Shown: piece after piece, positions 58,409 through 64,000 of the stretch
Layout of the letters: every line of letters starts with the position of its first letter
How positions within the stretch are numbered: the stretch's first letter is position 1
Assembly: GCA_038373865.1 (NCBI GenBank)
Contig: JAXGGA010004511.1
Span: 23,523 to 87,522, forward strand
DNA from: Uloborus plumipes
Lineage: Eukaryota; Arthropoda; Arachnida; Araneae; Uloboridae
Reading direction: 5' to 3'
Length of the DNA stretch: 64,000 bases
Notes under the pieces: model-generated
What the model was told of the DNA's origin: nothing
Database searches by the model: none
What the model saw: only the letters and a program-made list of their open reading frames with translations
Made by a program: the position numbers and the translations under genes

Positions 58409-60300
58409 AACTTATTCACAGTTTACATGTAGAAAGACAAATTTAAATTTATTTTTAAGGATTCTAAAGAATTTCTTCTTTTACCTTTAACAAAACATTC
58501 TGTGAATATGAATGAACTTGAAATGAAAACAAATCACATCAGCTTCACAAGATTTTACAGCAGAAACACTAACTCAACAACCTACTTCTTTCAGAATTTG
58601 AAAGACAACTAAGATACACATGTGAGAGCAAGCCAGAACAAGGATGACCACATGGTATAAACAAACCTGGACAAGTTGAGAAATGCTCAGTCCTGTTGTA
58701 GGTAGCAATCAGATGTTTAAAAATCCGACAAGTTTAGTGGTATTCTATATTCCCAGGTGTTAAAAATATTAAATTATCTTATTAAACTTTAAATATGTTT
58801 CTTCATGGGTCTTCTTAGCCTTTTAGCATTTAAGGCAAAGAATAAGGTATATAATTACATTTAAATTACAAAAAAAGATTTAAAAAAATGAAAATAATCG
58901 CGTTGTTTTTGTGCAATTTTTTGAAAGTTCAGTCTTTTATATCTGCCAAACGCCTTTGAATAACAACCCAATTTTTGTTTTATTAGAAAGCTGGTAAAAA
59001 GTACTTAAAATACCACAAATGAAAAAAATTTTATCATGCCCCCCACATGCATTTTTTTAGCGTTGAAAATTGGATTTTTTAAAAAATTTACAACTTTTGG
59101 GGGGCATATCTCATAAAGGGGATGGAATAACAAGCCAATTTTTTTTATACAGTAAGTAGCCATGACTATAAATATATGATAAAAAAATCGGCTTGTTACT
59201 TTGAACCCTTCATGGGTTTTTTAATGTTCGAAAGTTGTAAAAAATATCATTTTCGTCGTGAACTTTGACCGTGAAAAAATAAGTATTTTTTTTAAATCTG
59301 AAATTTATTGATAGCATATATAAAAAGACCTTTTTCTTAGCTTTCCAATGAGCTATAGTTGAGCTCAAAATCTTTGATAGAAAAAAAGTTATAGTTCATA
59401 AGACAAAGCATCAAAACGCCCGATTTTCGCTGTTGCCAACAACAAAAAGGGCCTATATATCAAAGGGTAAATTTTTTAAAAATAAAACGAACACTATTTT
59501 GAGCTCTGGGAAGTAAAAGGAATGCACATGCAAATTTTCATCAAAATCAAAAATGGTGATGCAACATTTTTTTTGAAAATTTGTTGACTTAAAATGGAAT
59601 GACCCGTATGTTAGTAGTAAAATATGATTTTGAAGAAAATGGCTTTATTGCTCTCATATTTTCAGATTAGAACTTTTTGTGCAGTTTTTTCTTTTTGATT
59701 TACATCTACGCGAGAAGATATTGTAATAGAATACATGAAAATATTTTCGGAATTGATTGCGTTGTTCCTTTAATAATCTCATTTTCTTTAAGAATAGCAA
59801 CTTTAATAGAGTAACGTCAACATATATTTAAAGAAGAATTATATTAATGCACTGTAAAAATAAAGCAAAAGCTCAAAGTTACAATCCAAATTGAGAGAAA
59901 AGCCAATAAAAAACAATAGTACGTAATAACAACATGTTATTTATTTCTCTTACGTGCATTAATATTTCCAGTAATAAAAAAGTTATGATGATAATTTCAA
60001 AAGAAATGGCTTTATTACTTTCTTATTTATAAATCAGAACTCTGTTGAAAGTCTCAGTTATTACCTTTCTATTTACACCTACGTTAGAAGGAATCGTAAT
60101 AAAATATATAAAAATATTTCCGGACTTCACTGCACTGTTCTTTTCCTAATCTCATATTAGTAATCTCATTTTCTGCAAAAATGGCAATTTTAATGGTTCA
60201 GCATATCGTTAGGCAAGAGTTTCATTAATGCACAATGAGAATAAAGCAAAAGCTCATCGTTGCAATCTCAAAACGAGAGAGGAGCCAATTAAGATGAGTT

Positions 60301-61159
60301 GTATTCTAATTATCCTACAACGTCACTCAGTTTCTTATATTAGATTACCATCATTCTGTACTCTTTTTTTCTCTCGAAAAGCTTTACATTATTTTTTAGA
60401 TGTGCCTGTGAATGAAAAAAAATCAGAGTGCCATTATTTCCTTGTTCATTTACGGTAATTGTGTAAAAACGAGGCAATTATGGATGATTAATTTATTTAA
60501 TTTATGCGTAATTTCAGTGTGTCCTCTTCTGTGATGCATTTAACTAAACTCTACCATAAAAAAGCTTAAGATTAATTAAAAGAAATTGTGTTTAACATAT
60601 TGACTCTAAAATGTTTAATCTCTCTCTAAAAAAATTATGTGACAGCACTCTAAATGCTTTGATAAAAAATGATTTTAATTTACAACATTTACATTGAGTT
60701 TGCCCTTGAAAAAACATTGTGTTATGCTTATAAAAAATAAAAAATGGTTTCAAGTTTTTCACTACTGATAAATATAGAATGTAAAACTGAAAAATTGAAA
60801 ATTTGCAAATTGAATGCTAATATAGTTGCAAAGGTAACAGTTTAAGCTGAACAATATATAATAATGGAAATATTAAACATTAGGATCAAAAAGTGTGTTT
60901 ACTAGGTTGATGCACAACGTACTTAAAAATAGTTAAAACCAAAATATTCTCTATTTAAGACACAATGTTCCTTCTTAGGAAGTCAGTAAAATATATTCAT
61001 TAAATTCCCGAACTTTAGTTATTAAATTCATCCAGAATTACTAAAGCTGTAAGTTAATACTGGCTTAGGGGTCGTCCACAAATTATCTCACACTTTGAGA
61101 GGTGACGGCAGTTGAGAATTTGACAGTTTGTGCAGAGGCTAAGTGAGAGGATAGCAAGA
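60301..61159. other. unassigned AT-rich sequence
   Basis: No gene or bounded repeat was recognised after the last satellite unit. Confidence 0.45.
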
Positions 61160-61161
61160 TA

Positions 61162-62596
61162 CACTGTAAAAAATGAATGTTGGCTAACAGTATAACCAAG
61201 GCTTCACTAGATAGCGTTTTATACAGTCTGTTTCATTTGATCAAAATCCTTGGGATAAAAACGATGGTCATTGTCTAGCAACATCTATCGAATTTTATAG
61301 TAACTAACATTATATACAAATCAGATAAATAAAAGACAAAATTAAAAGTTACTTTGTTGGCAACAATTTCACAATTTGGCATTCAATTCCATTTTAGTAT
61401 ATTTTAACGTCATTGAAAAGCTTGTTTTATTTGTTGGTTTATTCTGCATTTTAGCGGCTTATTTTAATTAGTTAGCGAATTATTTTTCATTTTAATTGAT
61501 TATAATTATTAATTAACTATGAAGCGATACTGGCACCGCAGAGCGAAAAAAGGCGAATCTATTCCCTAAGCGAGCCAATACTACCAACGGGTTGCCATAG
61601 AACTTTTTAAAATTCAGTCCACAGTTCGCCATGATACAGTTGGTCGTATAAAACGTTTGGTTGTATATCTTTACCTGAAAAGGGAATTTATTTCCCCTAA
61701 AAAGCAGTACTAATAAGGCCTTCGGCATCAATTCACTGTGTACTCTACTTCAGTTAACTATATCAATATTTTTTAACCCTTAAAGATAGGATAAACATCG
61801 CTTTTTACAGCAGAAACAATATGCTAATAAATGTAAACAAACATTTGGGTGGTCCTTGTTCAGCGCTCTCTAGCGGGCAAATCTTCACCATTGATGTTTT
61901 GAGTAATGATACAGCCTGTATAAAACGCTATCTAGTGAAGCCTTGGTATAACACAGCTAATTTTCTAGCAATAAACTATAAAAATTGCTAATTTTACAGT
62001 ACTAACACTGCATAAAATGAACTGTTGTTTTTACAATATAATACTGGCAGCCGAGATTCCAATTCAAAACTGTAAAACTAGCAATTTTACAGTTTCTTAC
62101 TGTAAAGTTAGTATTTTTTCAGTTTATTGCCGTAAAATTTAGCTGTATTATATTGTAAAAACAACAATATAATACTGACAGCAGAGGTTCCAGTTTAAAA
62201 CTGTAAAATGTACGGTAATAAACTCTAAAATTAGCAATTTTAGTTTAGTACTGTTAAAGTAGCAATTTTACAGTTTATTAATGTAAAATAAGCCGGATGA
62301 TACTGTAAAAACAACATTAATTTTTTTACAGGGAAACTGTAAAATTGCTAATTTTACAGTATATTACCGTGCATTTTACAGTTTTAAACTGGAACCTCTG
62401 CTACCAGTATTATACTGTCGTTTTTTCAGTATAATACTGCTAAAGTTTACTGCAATGAACTGTAAAATTGCTAACTTTATAGTAAGAAACTGTTAAATTG
62501 CTAGTTTTAGTTTATTATAGTGCATTTTACAGTTTTAAATTGGAACCTCGGCTGCCAGTATTATACTGTAAAAATAACAGTCAATTTTTTGCAGTG
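61162..62596. mobile_element. compound cluster of TTTTACAGT palindromic MITEs
   Basis: Starts CACTGTAAAAAATGAATGTT after TA and ends TTTTTTGCAGTG. After removing the nested element at 61196-61946 it still has several internal element-end strings (CACTGCATAAAATGAACTGT at about 62007, TTTTTTTACAGGGAAACTGT at about 62324), so at least two copies are joined. Confidence 0.72.
61196..61946. mobile_element. 751-bp element nested in a TTTTACAGT MITE
   Basis: CCAAGGCTTCACTAGATAGC is mirrored by GCTATCTAGTGAAGCCTTGG; the match extends to about 30 bp. TATAA is duplicated at 61191-61195 and 61947-61951. Excising it restores the family string ACAGTATAACACAGCTAATT, so both boundaries are certain. The minus-strand frame 61513-61731 (72 codons) shows no known domain. 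Superfamily unassigned. Confidence 0.87.
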
Positions 62597-62850
62597 GAAC
62601 ATTTGAAGTTTTTTATAGATATATGCTAGCGAAAAAACCACGAGACGTGAGAAAAGAGTAAAATAGGGGATAGGGTGAAGTGTGGCAATTCCGAACTAAA
62701 CGGAGGGTGGTCAAATTTGTTGAAAAAAAATGTAACATCATTTATAGACAGCCACTTACAGCTTATTATCCGAGCTTGCACCTTCATTTATCGAGAAGAT
62801 CCACATAATTCTTAAGGTCTTGCTTTTTATGCTAAGTTATTCTCAGCTAC
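62597..62850. other. spacer between two MITEs
   Basis: No recognisable feature. Confidence 0.5.
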
Positions 62851-62852
62851 CA

Positions 62853-63173
62853 CACTGCAAAAAATTAACTGTTGTTTTTCCAGTATAATACTGGCAGCCA
62901 AAGTTCCAATTTAAAACTGTAAATTGCACAGTAATAAACTGTAAAGTTAGCAATTTTACAGTTTCTTAGTGTAAAGCTAGAAATTTTACAGCTTATTGCA
63001 GTAAAATTTAGCGTATTATACTGTAAAAACAACAGTATAATACTGACAGCAGAGGTTCCAGTTTAAAACTGTAAAATGCACGGTAATAAACTGTAAAATT
63101 AGCAATTTTTACAGTTTAATAGTATAAAATTAGCTGTATTATACTGTTTAAACAACATTTAGTTTTTACAGTG
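62853..63173. mobile_element. TTTTACAGT palindromic MITE
   Basis: CACTGCAAAAAATTAACTGT to TTTAGTTTTTACAGTG, 321 bp, nearly the same length as the copy at 43232. The interior has GCAGCCAAAGTTCCAATTTA and its inverted partner. Confidence 0.82.
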
Positions 63174-64000
63174 CAGAGTGAAAGTCATCTTAGCTTTAGT
63201 GAGAATCTGCCGCTAGATCGGTCATGGCTACTTCAGAATGATTACTGCTAAAAATGCGTAAAATTGCTGAATCTGGACATTGTAATCAGGACATAGTTAT
63301 CCACACGTAGAAACATCAAGGCTTTAAAATCAAAAGTCGGACTATTTGTGATTCTTATAGTTTAGAAAAAAAGAAAACTATGATGGGTTTTGGATACCCC
63401 AATGTCAAATTTGGTGATGCAAATTAGATATCTACACGAAACATACACACAAATGCAGAGTGCATTAATTGTATGTACAGGGTGCTCAGAAATAACTGAC
63501 GGCAAAATTTTTCTGTGCATAATTTACATTCAAGATGTGTTTTACTGTTGACAACACTTAATAGATTTAGTTTAATTCTATGAAAAATAGTGCAGACGAT
63601 TCTTTGAATAAAATCCGTTTCATTCTTTGCATTATCAAGGTGGATGCTAAACGCCGTTTAATCCTCGAATTGCATTTAAAAGGTAAGCGGAATTGTGATT
63701 TTTTAAAAAAAAATTGAAGTATTTGTTATGTGGCGATACACCACGTTTGAATGGGTTAAATACCATAGTACATTGCGTTTATATTATTTGTAAAAAAGGT
63801 AAAGTTAATAACCCACATTCAAAGAAAATTCACGAAAAAAAGTAATTTTGAATGAATTTATTATTCATGCACTTCTGGGATACAATGCGACAAAATTATT
63901 AAACATAAGTAACGAACAATAACATAGCTAATTACATGGTCACATATGAAAATGGCGAAGAAAATGGCACAACCATATCAGGCACAAAAACAACAATAAC
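63174..64000. other. unassigned sequence to window end
   Basis: TACAGGGTGCTCAGAAATAA at 63477 could be the left end of a Tc1/mariner-type element whose other end is outside the window. No coding relic was recognised. Confidence 0.35.

Larger units (their letters stand above)
56831..59605. mobile_element. 2.8-kb palindromic (foldback) element of unassigned superfamily
   Basis: GGGTCATTCCATTTTAAATC opens it and GACTTAAAATGGAATGACCC closes it. Arms 56831-58189 and 58239-59605 are complementary along almost their whole length, with a 49-base loop. GTAT lies on both sides (56827-56830, 59606-59609), so the duplication is probably 4 bp. It is inserted in one unit of the surrounding satellite, and removing it restores normal unit spacing. 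Each arm carries the same small open frame reading toward the loop. Confidence 0.9.
51601..60300. repeat. satellite array, monomer about 370-380 bp, interrupted twice
   Basis: The anchor string AA(A/T)GC(A/G)(A/C)AAGCTCA occurs at about 51690, 56351, 56718, 59864 and 60243. After subtracting the two insertions (51994-56274 and 56831-59605), the spacings are about 377, 367, 367 and 379 bp. Other shared strings are ATGGCTTTATTGCTTTCTTA, CAGAACTCTGTTGAAAGT and CATTGCGCTGTT. Five diverged units are visible. No known gene overlaps. Confidence 0.82.

Noticed and set aside
63477..64000. Possible mariner-type left end TACAGGGTGCTCAG
   Set aside because: The other end, if any, lies beyond the window, and no transposase relic was seen.

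Overview
This is AT-rich eukaryotic nuclear DNA with almost no protein-coding sequence. Several things point to a large, repeat-rich invertebrate genome: tRNA-derived SINEs, Helitrons, TTAA-flanked piggyBac-type elements, pogo-like and Tc1-like elements, hAT-type MITEs, and a long (CA)n tract. My best guess is an arthropod, possibly a chelicerate such as a spider. That guess rests on the style of the repeats, not on any diagnostic gene. I saw no bacterial-type operons, CRISPR arrays, rRNA genes or convincing functional tRNA genes.

Layout. 0.5-2.3 kb: a long piggyBac-type element with a decayed transposase. 4.9-6.8 kb: two Helitrons in opposite orientation, with a 107-bp GC-rich hairpin element between them. 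8.1-9.3 kb: a degenerate minisatellite split by a pogo-like element. 11.5 kb: a (CA)n tract. 13.3-15.0 kb: a SINE, then a piggyBac MITE carrying a second piggyBac element inside its terminal repeat. 19-24.3 kb: hAT, unknown, pogo-like and piggyBac-type MITEs. 26.0-27.3 kb: the only multi-exon gene candidate (minus strand), with a hAT MITE in its intron. 27.6-30.8 kb: three elements nearly end to end, the last with an undescribed-looking coding relic and seven copies of a GTAACGTAAGTTAC motif. 30.9-43.6 kb: more Helitron, piggyBac, pogo-like and SINE copies and the first TTTTACAGT-type elements. 42.5-45.4 kb: two copies of a 650-bp foldback element. 48.6-49.8 kb: a complete but frameshifted Tc1-like element. 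50.6-51.4 kb: two MITEs. 51.6-60.3 kb: a satellite of about 370-380 bp interrupted twice, by a Helitron cluster and by a 2.8-kb palindrome. 61.2-63.2 kb: more TTTTACAGT-type elements, one with a clean 751-bp insertion.

The features do not form a pathway. The window is best read as stacked transposon insertions, many dated relative to each other by nesting. The most informative parts are the piggyBac family, present both as a transposase-bearing copy and as MITEs; a Helitron insertion provable from an unoccupied copy of its target in the same window; the interrupted satellite; and two elements (28.8-30.8 kb and 56.8-59.6 kb) with similar GGG.(C/A)ATTCC ends that I cannot place in a known superfamily.
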